The notes beneath the pieces are model-generated. The model was not told the DNA's origin. It saw only the letters and a list, made by a program, of their open reading frames with translations, and made no database searches. The position numbers were made by a program, and so were the translations under genes. From the NCBI GenBank assembly GCA_031769625.1, contig JAUIMM010000202.1:11146001-11210000 (forward strand): a DNA stretch of 64,000 bases, read 5' to 3'. Position 1 is the first letter of the stretch. Every line of letters begins with the position of its first letter. This document shows positions 50,470 to 63,777 of the stretch, in pieces. This DNA comes from Taudactylus pleione. Its lineage: Eukaryota; Chordata; Amphibia; Anura; Myobatrachidae.

Positions 50470-51357
50470 CTGTTATCTTTTGCAAAAATAGTGTTCAATA
50501 GAATGATGTATTGTGTTTAAACATTGTTGTGTTGGAGTAAAAGCTCCTGATTCATTGCTTGGTTCGAAATTAGATTCAATTTAAAATGGTGTTTCCTGAA
50601 TAGCTAAGCCTCAATCTTTACAGATTGAGGTTTTCCAAAAAGGAGAAAAAGTGCAAACGCACCTGCTAAAGATCCAGCGATGACGGTAAACCTCATAGAA
50701 TGATCCTTCTTCTGACAGGTAAGTGCTACTAAAGGACATCATCAAGCAGACACTTCCTGCCAAACTACTGTGTATGGTTTTGATCTTCCAGAGCTTTCAT
50801 CATACTGATACTGGAGGTCCATGGGATCCAACATAGTGAACCCTGTCATTACTCTGCAAATGACTCATGTCTCTATTTTCTATGTAAAATTCTCCTAAGT
50901 TCCATCTTGACTGTAGACAGCATCAGCAATGAAGAAGGCCAGCCATTAACATCTCAGCAACAGGGTGGAGACGAAGCAGTAATCAAAGAAAGATTCCTGC
51001 TAAATTGGTGTACTTTACTGCTGTATTACGACGCTTTATTAAATTGTTTGGCATCATATTTACCTAATGTTATCTGCCATAGTATTTTGTCCTTTTATAA
51101 AATGTTGATATATCACTGTTATGAATTGTTATCTGCTGTATTTTAACTTTATGTTTAACATTGTTATATATGTTATACACTTTTTTACTGTATGACACAG
51201 CTTAATGTGCTTATATTACTGTCATGCATTGTCTTTATTATTTGTACGTTGCCGCAGTATTACGTTTTAATATTAAATTGTTATGTAATAGTTATATGTT
51301 GTTGACTTAAGCAATTTTGCCTCTGTATATAGCACAGATATATATAACAATAATACA
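50470..51357 (+). repeat. Satellite unit 58
   Basis: 888 bp. Stem-loop palindrome, TTGCTTGGTTCG, CAGCAACAGGG, C-plus with GGATCC. Sense frame 50907-51146. Confidence 0.97.
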
Positions 51358-52243
51358 CTGTTATCTTTTGCAAAAATAGTGTTCATTAGAATGATTTATT
51401 GGGTTTATACATTGTTGTGTTGGAGTAAAAGGTCCAGATTCATTGATTGGCTCGAAAATAGATTCAATTTAAAATGGTGTTTCCTGAATAGCTAAGCCTC
51501 AATCTTTAAAGATTGAGGTTTTCCAAAAAGGAGAAATAGTGCAAACGCACCTGCTAAAGATCCAGCGATGACGGCAAACCTCATGGAATGATCCTTCTTC
51601 TGACAGGTAAGTGCTACTAAAGGATGTCATCAAGCAGACACTTCCTGCCAAAATACTGTGTATTGCTTTGATCTACCAGAACTTTCATCCTACTGATCCT
51701 GGAGGTCCATGGGATCCAACGTAGTGAACCCTGTCATTACTCTGCAATTGACTCATGTCTCTATTTTCTCAGCAAAATTCTCCTAAGTTCCTTCTTGACT
51801 GTAGACAACATCAACAATGAAGAAGGCCAGCCATTTACGTCTCAGCATCAGGGTGGAGATGAAGCAGTAATCAAAGAAAGATTCCTGCTAAATTGGTGTA
51901 CTCTACCGCTGTATTACGACGCTTTATTACATTATTTGGCATCATATTTACCTAATGTTATCTGCCATAGCATTTTGTCCTTATATAAAATGTTGATGTA
52001 TCACTGTTATGAATGTTATCTGCTGCATTTTAGCTTTATATTTAACATTGTTATAAATGTTTTACACTTTTTTACTGTATGACACAGCATAATGTGCTTA
52101 TATTACCGTCATGCATTGTATTATTATTTGTACATTGCCGCAGCATTATGTTTTAATATTAAGTTGTTATGTAATAGTTATATGTTGTTGACTTAAGCAA
52201 TTTTCACTCTGTATATAGCATTGATATGTATAATATTAATACA
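51358..52243 (+). repeat. Satellite unit 59
   Basis: 886 bp. Perfect palindrome, AAAAGGTCCAG. C-plus with GGATCC. GAATGTTATC lacks one T, so the sense frame 51795-52082 runs past the usual stop. Confidence 0.97.
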
Positions 52244-53129
52244 CTGTTATCTTTTGCAAACATAGTGTTCAATAGAATGATGTATTGTGTTTATACATTG
52301 TTGTGTTGGAGTAAAAGCTCCTGATTCATTGATTGGCTCGAAAATAGATTCAATTTAAAATGGTGTTTCCTGACTAGCTAAACCTCAATCTTTACAGATT
52401 GAGGTTTTCCAAAAAGGAGAAACAGTGCAAACACACCTGCTAAAGATCCAGCGATGACAGCAAACCTCATGGAATGATCCTTCTTCTGACAGGTAAGTGC
52501 TCTTAAAGGACATCATTAAGCAGACACTTCCTGCCAAAATACTGTGTATTGCTTTGATCTTCCAGAAATTTCATCCTACTGATCCTGGATGTCCATGGGG
52601 TCCAACGTAGTGAACCCTGTCATTACTCTGCAAATGACTCATGTCTCTATTTTCTAAGCAAAATTCTCCTAAGTTCCATCTTGACTGTAGAGAACATCAG
52701 CAATGAAGAAGGCCAGCCATTTACGTCTCAGCATCAGGGTGGAGACGAAGCAGTAATCAAAGAAAGATTCCTGCTAAATTGGTGTACGCTACCGCTGTAT
52801 TATGATGCTTTATTACATTATTTGGCATCATATTTACCTAATGTTATCTGCCATAGTATTTTGTCCTTTTATAAAATGTTGATATATCACTGTTATGAAT
52901 TGTTATCTGCTGCATTTTAACTTTATGTTTAACATTGTTATATATGTTATACACTTTTTTACTGTATGACACAGCATAATGTGCTTTTATTACTGTCATG
53001 CATTGTCTTTATTATTTGTACATTGCCGCAGTATTGTTTTAATATTAAATTGTTATGTAAAAGTTATATGTTGTTGACTTAAGCAATTTTGACTCTGTAT
53101 ATAGCATTGATATATATAACATTAATACA
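52244..53129 (+). repeat. Satellite unit 60
   Basis: 886 bp. Stem-loop palindrome preceded by CTAAAC. C-plus (GGATGTCCATGG). Sense frame 52681-52920. Tail AGTATTGTTTTAA is short by two. Confidence 0.97.
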
Positions 53130-54018
53130 CTGTTATCTTTTGCAAAAATAGTGTTCAATAGAATGATGTATTGTGTTTATACATTGTTTTGTTGGAGTAA
53201 AAGCTCCTGATTCATTGATTGGTTCGAAAATAGATTCAATTTAAAATGGTGTGTCTTGACTAGCAAAGCCTGAATCTTTACAGATTGAGGTTTTCCAAAA
53301 AGGAGAAAAAGTGCAAACGCACCTGCTAAAGATCCAGCGATGACGGCAAACCTCATGGAATGATCCTTCTTCAGACAGGTAAGTGCTACTAAACGATGTC
53401 ATCAAGCAGACACTTCCTTCCAAAATACAGTGTATTGCTTTGATCTTCCAGAACTTTCATCCTACTGAGCCTGGAGGTCCATGGGGTCCAACGTAGTGAA
53501 CCCTGTCATTACTCTGCAAATGACTCATGTCTCTATCTTCTCAGCAAAATTCTCCTAAATTCCATCTTGACTGTAGACAACATCAGCAATGATGATGGCC
53601 AGCCATTTACGTCTCAGCATCAGGGTGGAGACAAAAGCCGTAATCAAAGAAAGATTCCTGCTAAATTGGTGTACTCTACCGCTGTATTACGACGCTTTAT
53701 TAAATTGTTTGGCATCATATTTACCTAATGTTATCTGCCATAGTATTTTGTCCTTATATAAAATGTAGATATATCACTGTTATGAATTGTTATCTGCTGC
53801 ATTTTAACTTTATGTTTAACATTGTTATATATGTTATACACTTTTTTAGTGTATGACACAGCATAATGTGCTTATATTACTGTCATGCATTGTCTTTATT
53901 ATTTGTACATTGCCGCAGTATTATGTTTTAATATTGAATTGTTATGTAATAGTTATATGTTGTTGGCTTAAGCAATTTTGTCTCTGTATATAGCATTAAT
54001 ATGTATAACATTAATACA
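53130..54018 (+). repeat. Satellite unit 61
   Basis: 889 bp. CCTGAATCT palindrome, CTTCAGACAGG, CTAAACGATG. Antisense 59-codon frame 53,356-53,177. GACAAAAGCCG shifts the sense frame. Confidence 0.97.
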
Positions 54019-54906
54019 CTGTTATCTTTTGCAAAAATAGTGTTCAATAGAATGATGTATTGTGTTTAAACATTGTTGTGTTGGAGTAAAAGCTCCTGAT
54101 TCATTGCTTGGCTCGAAAATAGATTCAATTTAAAATGGTGTTTCCTGAATAGCTAAGCCTCAATCTTTACAGATTGAGGTTTTCCAAAAAGGAGAAAAAG
54201 TGCAAACGCACCTGCTAAAGATCAAGCGATGACGGCAAACCTCATAGAATGATCCTTCTTCTGACAGGTAAGTGCTACTAAAGGACATCATCAAGCAGAC
54301 ACTTCCTGCCAAACTACTGTGTATGGCTTTGATCTTCCAGAGATTTCATCATACTGATCCTCTAGGTCCATGGGATCCAACATAGTGAAACCTGTCATTA
54401 CTCTGCAAATGACTCATGTCTCTATTTTCTATGCAAAATTCTCCTAAGTTCCATCTTGACTGTAGACAACATCAGCAATGAAGAAGGCCAGCCATTAACA
54501 TCTCAGCAACAGGGTGGAGACGAAGCAGTAATCAAAGAAAGATTCCTGCTAAATTGGTGTACTTTACTGCTGTATTACGACGCTTTATTAAATTGTTTGG
54601 CATCATATTTACCTAATGTTATCTGCCATAGTATTTTGTCCTTTTATAAAATGTTGATATATCACTGTTATGAATTGTTATCTGCTGCATTTTAACTTTA
54701 TGTTTAACATTGTTATATATGTTATACACTTTTTTACTGTATGACACAGCTTAATGTGCTTATATTACTGTCATGCATTGTCTTTATTATTTGTACATTG
54801 CCGCAGTATTACGTTTTAATATTAAATTGTTATGTAATAGTTATATGTTGTTGACTTAAGCAATTTTGCCTCTGTATATAGCATTGATATATATAACATT
54901 AATACA
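54019..54906 (+). repeat. Satellite unit 62
   Basis: 888 bp. Stem-loop palindrome, GATCAAGCG, CCTCTAGGTCC, GGATCC. Sense frame 54456-54695. Confidence 0.97.
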
Positions 54907-55791
54907 CTGTAATCTTTTGCAAAAATAGTGTTCATTAGAATGATTTATTGTGTTTATACATTGTTGTGTTGGAGTAAAAGGTCCAGATTCATTGATTGGC
55001 TCGAAAATAGATTCAATTTAAAATGGTGTTTCCTGAATAGCTAAGCCTCAATCTTTAAAGATTGAGGTTTTCCAAAAAGGAGAAATAGTGCAAACGCACC
55101 TGCTAAAGATCCAGCGATGACGGCAAACCTCATGGAATGATCCTTCTTCTGACAGGTAAGTGCTACTAAAGGACGTCATCAAGCAGACACTTCCTGCCAA
55201 AATACTGTGTATTGCTTTGATCTACTAGAACTTTCATCCTACTGATCCTGGAGGTCATGGGGTCCAACGTAGTGAACCCTGTCATTACTCTGCAAATAAC
55301 TCATGTCTCTATTTTCTAAGCAAAATTCTCCTAAGTTCCATCTTGACTGTAGACAACATCAGCAATGAAGAAGGCCAGCCATTTACGTCTCAGCATCAGG
55401 GTGGAGACGAAGCAGTAATCAAAGAAAGATTCCTGCTAAATTGGTGTACTCTACCGCTGTATTACGACGCTTTATTACATTATTTGGCATCATATTTACC
55501 TAATGTTATCTGCCATAGCATTTTGTCCTTATATAAAATGTTGATGTATCACTGTTATGAATTGTTATCTGCTGCATTTTAACTTTATGTTTAACATTGT
55601 TATATATGTTATACACTTTTTTACTGTATAACACAGCATAATGTGCTTATATTACCGTCATGCATTGTTTTATAATTTGTATATTGCCGCAGTATTATGT
55701 TTTAATATTAAGTTGTTATGTAATAGTTATATGTTGTTGACTTAAGCAATTTTGCTCTGTATATAGCATTGATATGTATAACATTAATACA
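54907..55791 (+). repeat. Satellite unit 63
   Basis: 885 bp. Perfect palindrome; unusually for this domain it is C-minus, with CTACTAGAAC (in-frame TAG) as in unit 4. Sense frame 55343-55582. A chimera of unit-59, left-domain and unit-56 sequence. Confidence 0.97.
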
Positions 55792-56680
55792 CTGTTATAT
55801 TTTGCAAGAATAGTGTTCAATAGAATGATGTATTGTGTTTATACATTGTTTTGTTGGAGTAAAAGCTCCTGATTCATTGATTGGCTCGAAAATAGATTCA
55901 ATTTAAAATGGTGTGTCTTGACTAGCAAAGCCTGAATCTTTACAGATTGAGGTTTTCCAAAAAGGAGAAAAAGTGCAAACGCACCTGCTAAAGATCCAGC
56001 GATGACGGCAAACCTCATGGAATGATCCTTCTTCTGACAGGTAAGTGCTACTAAAGGATGTCATCAAGCAGACATTTCCTTACAAAATACAGTGTATTGC
56101 TTTGATCTTCCAGAACTTTCATCCTACTGAGCATGGAGGTCCATGGGGTCCAACGTAGTGAACCCTGTCATTACTCTGCAAATGACTCATGTCTCTATCT
56201 TCTCAGCAAAATTCTCCTAAATTCCATCTTGACTGTAGACAACATCAGCAATGAAGATGGCCAGCCATTTACGTCTCAGCATCAGGGTGGAGACAAAAGC
56301 AGTAATCAAAGAAAGATTCCTCCTAAATTGGTGTACTCTACCGCTGTATTACGACGCTTTATTAAATTGTTTGGCATCATATTTACCTAATGTTATCTGC
56401 CATAGTATTTTGTCATTATATAAAATGTAGATATATCACTGTTATGAATTGTTATCTGCTGCATTTTAACTTTATGTTTAACATTGTTATATATGTTATA
56501 CACTTTTTTACTGTATCACACAGCATAATGTGCTTATATTACTGTCATGCATTGTCTTTATTATTTGTACATTGCCGCAGTATTATGTTTTAATATTAAA
56601 TTGTTATGTAATAGTTATATGTTGTTGGCTTAAGCAATTTTGCCTCTGTATATAGCATTAATATGTATAACATTAATACA
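55792..56680 (+). repeat. Satellite unit 64
   Basis: 889 bp. Copy of unit 57 at 6211 bp. Antisense 59-codon frame 56,018-55,839; sense fragments 56133-56390 and 56390-56593. Confidence 0.97.
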
Positions 56681-57568
56681 CTGTTATCTTTTGCAAAAAT
56701 AGTGTTCAATAGAATGATGTATTGTGTTTAAACATTGTTGTGTTGGAGTAAAAGCTCCTGATTCATTGCTTGGTTCGAAATTAGATTCAATTTAAAATGG
56801 TGTTTCCTGAATAGCTAAGCCTCAATCTTTACAGATTGAGGTTTTCCAAAAAGGAGAAAAAGTGCAAACGCACCTGCTAAAGATCCAGCGATGACGGTAA
56901 ACCTCATAGAATGATCCTTCTTCTGACAGGTAAGTGCTACTAAAGGACATCATCAAGCAGACACTTCCTGCCAAACTACTGTGTATGGTTTTGATCTTCC
57001 AGAGCTTTCATCATACTGATACTGGAGGTCCATGGGATCCAACATAGTGAACCCTGTCATTACTCTGCAAATGACTCATGTCTCTATTTTCTATGTAAAA
57101 TTCTCCTAAGTTCCATCTTGACTGTAGACAACATCAGCAATGAAGAAGGCCAGCCATTAACATCTCAGCAACAGGGTGGAGACGAAGCAGTAATCAAAGA
57201 AAGATTCCTGCTAAATTGGTGTACTTTACTGCTGTATTACGACGCTTTATTAAATTGTTTGGCATCATATTTACCTAATGTTATCTGCCATAGTATTTTG
57301 TCCTTTTATAAAATGTTGATATATCACTGTTATGAATTGTTATCTGCTGTATTTTAACTTTATGTTTAACATTGTTATATATGTTATACACTTTTTTACT
57401 GTATGACACAGCTTAATGTGCTTATATTACTGTCATGCATTGTCTTTATTATTTGTACATTGCCGCAGTATTACGTTTTAATATTAAATTGTTATGTAAT
57501 AGTTATATGTTGTTGACTTAAGCAATTTTGCCTCTGTATATAGCACAGATATATATAACAATAATACA
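56681..57568 (+). repeat. Satellite unit 65
   Basis: 888 bp. Copy of unit 58, including GCACAGATATATATAAC. Sense frame 57118-57357. Confidence 0.97.
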
Positions 57569-58454
57569 CTGTTATCTTTTGCAAAAATAGTGTTCATTAG
57601 AATGATTTATTGTGTTTATACATTGTTGTGTTGGAGTAAAAGGTCCAGATTCATTGATTGGCTCGAAAATAGATTCAATTTAAAATGGTGTTTCCTGAAT
57701 AGCTAAGCCTCAATCTTTAAAGATTGAGGTTTTCCAAAAAGGAGAAATAGTGCAAACGCACCTGCTAAAGATCCAGCGATGACGGCAAACCTCATGGAAT
57801 GATCCTTCTTCTGACAGGTAAGTGCTACTAAAGGATGTCATCAAGCAGACACTTCCTGCCAAAATACTGTGTATTGCTTTGATCTACCAGAACTTTCATC
57901 CTACTGATCCTGGAGGTCCATGGGATCCAACGTAGTGAACCCTGTCATTACTCTGCAATTGACTCATGTCTCTATTTTCTCAGCAAAATTCTCCTAAGTT
58001 CCTTCTTGACTGTAGACAACATCAACAATGAAGAAGGCCAGCCATTTACGTCTCAGCATCAGGGTGGAGATGAAGCAGTAATCAAAGAAAGATTCCTGCT
58101 AAATTGGTGTACTCTACCGCTGTATTACGACGCTTTATTACATTATTTGGCATCATATTTACCTAATGTTATCTGCCATAGCATTTTGTCCTTATATAAA
58201 ATGTTGATGTATCACTGTTATGAATGTTATCTGCTGCATTTTAGCTTTATATTTAACATTGTTATATATGTTTTACACTTTTTTACTGTATGACACAGCA
58301 TAATGTGCTTATATTACCGTCATGCATTGTTTTATTATTTGTACATTGCCGCAGCATTATGTTTTAATATTAAGTTGTTATGTAATAGTTATATGTTGTT
58401 GACTTAAGCAATTTTCACTCTGTATATAGCATTGATATGTATAATATTAATACA
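57569..58454 (+). repeat. Satellite unit 66
   Basis: 886 bp. Copy of unit 59 with the same one-T loss. Sense frame 58006-58293. Confidence 0.97.
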
Positions 58455-59342
58455 CTGTTATCTTTTGCAAACATAGTGTTCAATAGAATGATGTATTGTG
58501 TTTATACATTGTTGTGTTGGAGTAAAAGCTCCTGATTCATTGATTGGCTCGAAAATAGATTCAATTTAAAATGGTGTTTCCTGACTAGCTAAACCTCAAT
58601 CTTTACAGATTGAGGTTTTCCAAAAAGGAGAAACAGTGCAAACACACCTGCTAAAGATCCAGCGATGACAGCAAACCTCATGGAATGATCCTTCTTCTGA
58701 CAGGTAAGTGCTCTTAAAGGACGTCATTAAGCAGACACTTCCTGCCAAAATACTGTGTATTGCTTTGATCTTCCAGAAATTTCATCCTACTGATCCTGGA
58801 TGTCCATGGGGTCCAACGTAGTGAACCCTGTCATTACTCTGCAAATGACTCATGTCTCTATTTTCTAAGCAAAATTCTCCTAAGTTCCATCTTGACTGTA
58901 GAGAACATCAGCAATGAAGAAGGCCAGCCATTTACGTCTCAGCATCAGGGTGGAGACGAAGCAGTAATCAAAGAAAGATTCCTGCTAAATTGGTGTACGC
59001 TACCGCTGTATTATGATGCTTTATTACATTATTTGGCATCATATTTACCTAATGTTATCTGCCATAGTATTTTGTCCTTTTATAAAATGTTGATATATCA
59101 CTGTTATGAATTGTTATCTGCTGCATTTTAACTTTATGTTTAACATTGTTATATATGTTATACACTTTTTTACTGTATGACACAGCATAATGTGCTTTTA
59201 TTACTGTCATGCATTGTCTTTATTATTTGTACATTGCCGCAGTATTATGTTTTAATATTAAATTGTTATGTAATAATTATATGTTGTTGACTTAAGCAAT
59301 TTTGCCTCTGTATATAGTATTGATATGTATAACATTAATACA
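58455..59342 (+). repeat. Satellite unit 67
   Basis: 888 bp. Copy of unit 60 until the tail, where AGTATTATGTTTTAA and TATAGTATTG depart: the start of the two-unit insertion. Sense frame 58892-59131. Confidence 0.97.
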
Positions 59343-60228
59343 CTGTTATCTTTTGCAAAAATAGTGTTCAATAGAATGATGTATTGTGTTTATACATTGT
59401 TGTATTGGGGTAAAAGCTCCTGATTCATTGCTTGGCTCTAAAATAGATTCAATTTAAAATGGTGTTTCCTGAATAGCTAAGCCTCAATCTTTACAGATTG
59501 AGGTTTTCCAAAAAGGAGAAAAAGTGCAAATGCACCTGCTAAAGATCCAGCGATGACGGCAAACCTCATAGAATGATCCTTCTTCTGACAGGTAAGTGCT
59601 ACTAAAGGACATCATCAAGCAGACACTTCCTGCCAAACTACTGTGTTTGGCTTTGATCTTCCAGAGCTTTCATCATACTGATCCTGGAGGTCCATGGGAT
59701 CCAACATAGTGAACCCTGTCATTACTCTGCAAATGACTCATGTCTCTATTTTCTCAGCAAAATTCTCCTAAGTTCCTTCTTGACTGTAGACAACATCAAC
59801 AATGAAGAAGGCCAGCCATTTACGTCTCAGCATCAGGGTGGAGACGAAGCAGTAATCAAAGAAAGATTCCTGCTAAATTGGTGTACTCTACCGCTGTATT
59901 ACGATGCTTTATTACATTATTTGGCATCATATTTACCTAATGTTATCTGCCATAGCATTTTGTCCTTATATAAAATGTTGATGTATCACTGTTATGAATG
60001 TTATCTGCTGCATTTTAGCTTTATATTTAACATTGTTATATATGTTTTACACTTTTTTACTGTATGACACAGCATAATGTGCTTATATTACCGTCATGCA
60101 TTGTTTCATTATTTGTACATTACCGCAGCATTATGTTTTAATATTAAGTTGTTATGTAATAGTTATATGTTGTTGACTTAAGCAATTTTCACTCTGTATA
60201 TAGCATTGATATGTATAATATTAATACA
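59343..60228 (+). repeat. Satellite unit 68
   Basis: 886 bp. Extra unit: 5' half like units 56 and 58 (stem-loop, GGATCC), 3' half like unit 59 with the one-T loss. TATTGGGGTAAAAG and TTGGCTCTAAAATA private. Sense frame 59780-60067. Confidence 0.97.
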
Positions 60229-61114
60229 CTGTTATCTTTTGCAAACATAGTGTTCAATAGAATGATGTATTGTGTTTATACATTGTTGTGTTGGAGTAAA
60301 AGCTCCTGATTCATTGATTGGCTCGAAAATAGATTCAATTTAAAATGGTGTTTCCTGACTAGCTAAGCCTCAATCTTTACAGATTGAGGTTTTCCAAAAA
60401 GGAGAAACAGTGCAAACACACCTGCTAAAGATCCAGCGATGACAGCAAACCTCATGGAATGATCCTTCTTCTGACAGGTAAGTGCTATTAAAGGACGTCA
60501 TTAAGCAGACACTTCCTGCCAAAATACTGTGTATTGCTTTGATCTTCCAGAAATTTCATCCTTCTGATCCTGGAGGTCCATGGGGTCCAACGTAGTGAAC
60601 CCTGTCATTACTCTGCAAATGACTCATGTCTCTATTTTCTAAGCAAAATTCTCCTAAGTTCCATCTTGACTGTAGACAACATCAGCAATGGAGAAGGCCA
60701 GCCATTTAGGTCTCAGCATCAGGGTGGAGACGAAGCAGTAATCAAAGAAAGATTCCTGCTAAATTGGTGTACGCTACCGCTGTATTATGATGCTTTATTA
60801 CATTATTTGGCATCATATTTACCTAATGTTATCTGCAATAGCTTTTTGTCCTTATATAAAATGTAGATGTATCACTGTTATGAATTGTTATCTGCTGCAT
60901 TTTAGCTTTATGTTTGACATTGTTATATATGTTATACACTTTTTTACTGTATGACACAGCATAATGTTCTTATATTACTGTCATGCATTGTCTTTATTAT
61001 TTGTACATTGCCGCAGTATTGTTTTAATATTAAATTGTTATGTAAAAGTTATATGTTGTTGACTTAAGCAATTTTGACTCTGTATATAGCATTGATATAT
61101 ATAACATTAATACA
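60229..61114 (+). repeat. Satellite unit 69
   Basis: 886 bp. Second extra unit, unit-60 type with stem-loop palindrome. Sense frame 60666-60866 is shortened by TAG (AAAATGTAGATG). Tail rejoins the unit-60 form. Confidence 0.97.
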
Positions 61115-62003
61115 CTGTTATCTTTTGCAAAAATAGTGTTCAATAGAATGATGTATTGTGTTTATACATTGTTTTGTTGGAGTAAAAGCTCCTGATTCAT
61201 TGATTGGCTCGAAAATAGATTCAATTTAAAATGGTGTGTCTTGACTAGCAAAGCCTGAATCTTTACAGATTGAGGTTTTCCAAAAAGGAGAAAAAGTGCA
61301 AACGCACCTGCTAAAGATCCAGCGATGACGGCAAACCTCATGGAATGATCCTTCTTCAGACAGGTAAGTGCTACTAAACGATGTCATCAAGCAGACACTT
61401 CCTTCCAAAATACAGTGTATTGCTTTGATCTTCCAGAACTTTCATCCTACTGAGCCTGGAGGTCCATGGGGTCCAACGTAGTGAACCCTGTCATTACTCT
61501 GCAAATGACTCATGTCTCTATCTTCTCAGCAAAATTCTCCTAAATTCCATCTTGACTGTAGACAACATCAGCAATGATGATGGCCATCCATTTACGTCTC
61601 AGCATCAGGGTGGAGACAAAAGCCGTAATCAAAGAAAGATTCCTGCTAAATTGGTGTACTCTACCGCTGTATTACGACGCTTTATTAAATTGTTTGGCAT
61701 CATATTTACCTAATGTTATCTGCCATAGTATTTTGTCCTTATATAAAATGTAGATATATCACTGTTATGAATTGTTATCTGCTGCATTTTAACTTTATGT
61801 TTAACATTGTTATATATGTTATACACTTTTTTAGTGTATGACACAGCATAATGTGCTTATATTACTGTCATGCATTGTCTTTATTATTTGTACATTGCCG
61901 CAGTATTATGTTTTAATATTGAATTGTTATGTAATAGTTATATGTTGTTGGCTTAAGCAATTTTGTCTCTGTATATAGCATTAATATGTATAACATTAAT
62001 ACA
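61115..62003 (+). repeat. Satellite unit 70
   Basis: 889 bp. Copy of unit 61 at 7985 bp. Antisense 59-codon frame 61,341-61,162. Confidence 0.97.
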
Positions 62004-62891
62004 CTGTTATCTTTTGCAAAAATAGTGTTCAATAGAATGATGTATTGTGTTTAAACATTGTTGTGTTGGAGTAAAAGCTCCTGATTCATTGCTTGGCTCG
62101 AAAATAGATTCAATTTAAAATGGTGTTTCCTGAATAGCTAAGCCTCAATCTTTACAGATTGAGGTTTTCCAAAAAGGAGAAAAAGTGCAAACGCACCTGC
62201 TAAAGATCAAGCGATGACGGCAAACCTCATAGAATGATCCTTCTTCTGACAGGTAAGTGCTACTAAAGGACATCATCAAGCAGACACTTCCTGCCAAACT
62301 ACTGTGTATGGCTTTGATCTTCCAGAGATTTCATCATACTGATCCTCTAGGTCCATGGGATCCAACATAGTGAAACCTGTCATTACTCTGCAAATGACTC
62401 ATGTCTCTATTTTCTATGCAAAATTCTCCTAAGTTCCATCTTGACTGTAGACAACATCAGCAATGAAGAAGGCCAGCCATTAACATCTCAGCAACAGGGT
62501 GGAGACGAAGCAGTAATCAAAGAAAGATTCCTACTAAATTGGTGTACTCTACTGCTGTATTACGACGCTTTATTAAATTGTTTGGCATCATATTTACCTA
62601 ATGTTATCTGCCATAGTATTTTGTCCTTTTATAAAATGTTGATATATCACTGTTATGAATTGTTATCTGCTGCATTTTAACTTTATGTTTAACATTGTTA
62701 TATATGTTATACACTTTTTTACTGTATGACACAGCTTAATGTGCTTATATTACTGTCATGCATTGTCTTTATTATTTGTACATTGCCGCAGTATTACGTT
62801 TTAATATTAAATTGTTATGTAATAGTTATATGTTGTTGACTTAAGCAATTTTGCCTCTGTATATAGCATTGATATATATAACATTAATACA
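62004..62891 (+). repeat. Satellite unit 71
   Basis: 888 bp. Copy of unit 62, with one visible difference at CCTACTAAATTGG. Sense frame 62441-62680. Confidence 0.97.
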
Positions 62892-63777
62892 CTGTAATCT
62901 TTTGCAAAAATAGTGTTCATTAGAATGATTTATTGTGTTTATACATTGTTGTGTTGGAGTAAAAGGTCCAGATTCATTGATTGGCTCGAAAATAGATTCA
63001 ATTTAAAATGGTGTTTCCTGAATAGCTAAGCCTCAATCTTTAAAGATTGAGGTTTTCCAAAAAGGAGAAATAGTGCAAACGCACCTGCTAAAGATCCAGC
63101 GATGACGGCAAACCTCATGGAATGATCCTTCTTCTGACAGGTAAGTGCTACTAAAGGATGTCATTAAGCAGACACTTCCTGCCAAAATACTGTGTATTGC
63201 TTTGATCTACCAGAACTTTCATCCTACTGATCCTGGAGGTCCATGGGATCCAACGTAGTGAACCCTGTCATTACTCTGCAAATGACTCATGTCTCTATTT
63301 TCTAAGCAAAATTCTCCTAAGTTCCTTCTTGACTGTAGACAACATCAACAATGAAGAAGGCAAGCCATTTACGTCTCAGCATCAGGGTGGAGACGAAGCA
63401 GTAATCAAAGAAAGATTCCTGCTAAATTGGTGTACTCTACCGCTGTATTACGACACTTTATTACATTATTTGGCATCATATTTACCTAATGTTATCTGCC
63501 TTAGCATTTTGTCCTTATATAAAATGTTGATGTATCACTGTTATGAATTGTTATCTGCTGCATTTTAGCTTTATGTTTAACATTGTTATATATGTTATAC
63601 ACTTTTTTACTGTATGACACAGCATAATGTGCTTATATTACCGTCATGCATTGTTTTATAATTTGTACATTGCTGCAGTATTATGTTTTAATATTAAGTT
63701 GTTATGTAATAGTTATATGTTGTTGACTTAAGCAATTTTGCTCTGTATATAGCATTGATATGTATAACATTAATACA
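62892..63777 (+). repeat. Satellite unit 72
   Basis: 886 bp. 5' half as units 59 and 63 (perfect palindrome, AAAAGGTCCAG), C-plus with GGATCC, tail related to unit 56. Sense frame 63329-63568 with GGCAAGCC. Confidence 0.97.
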
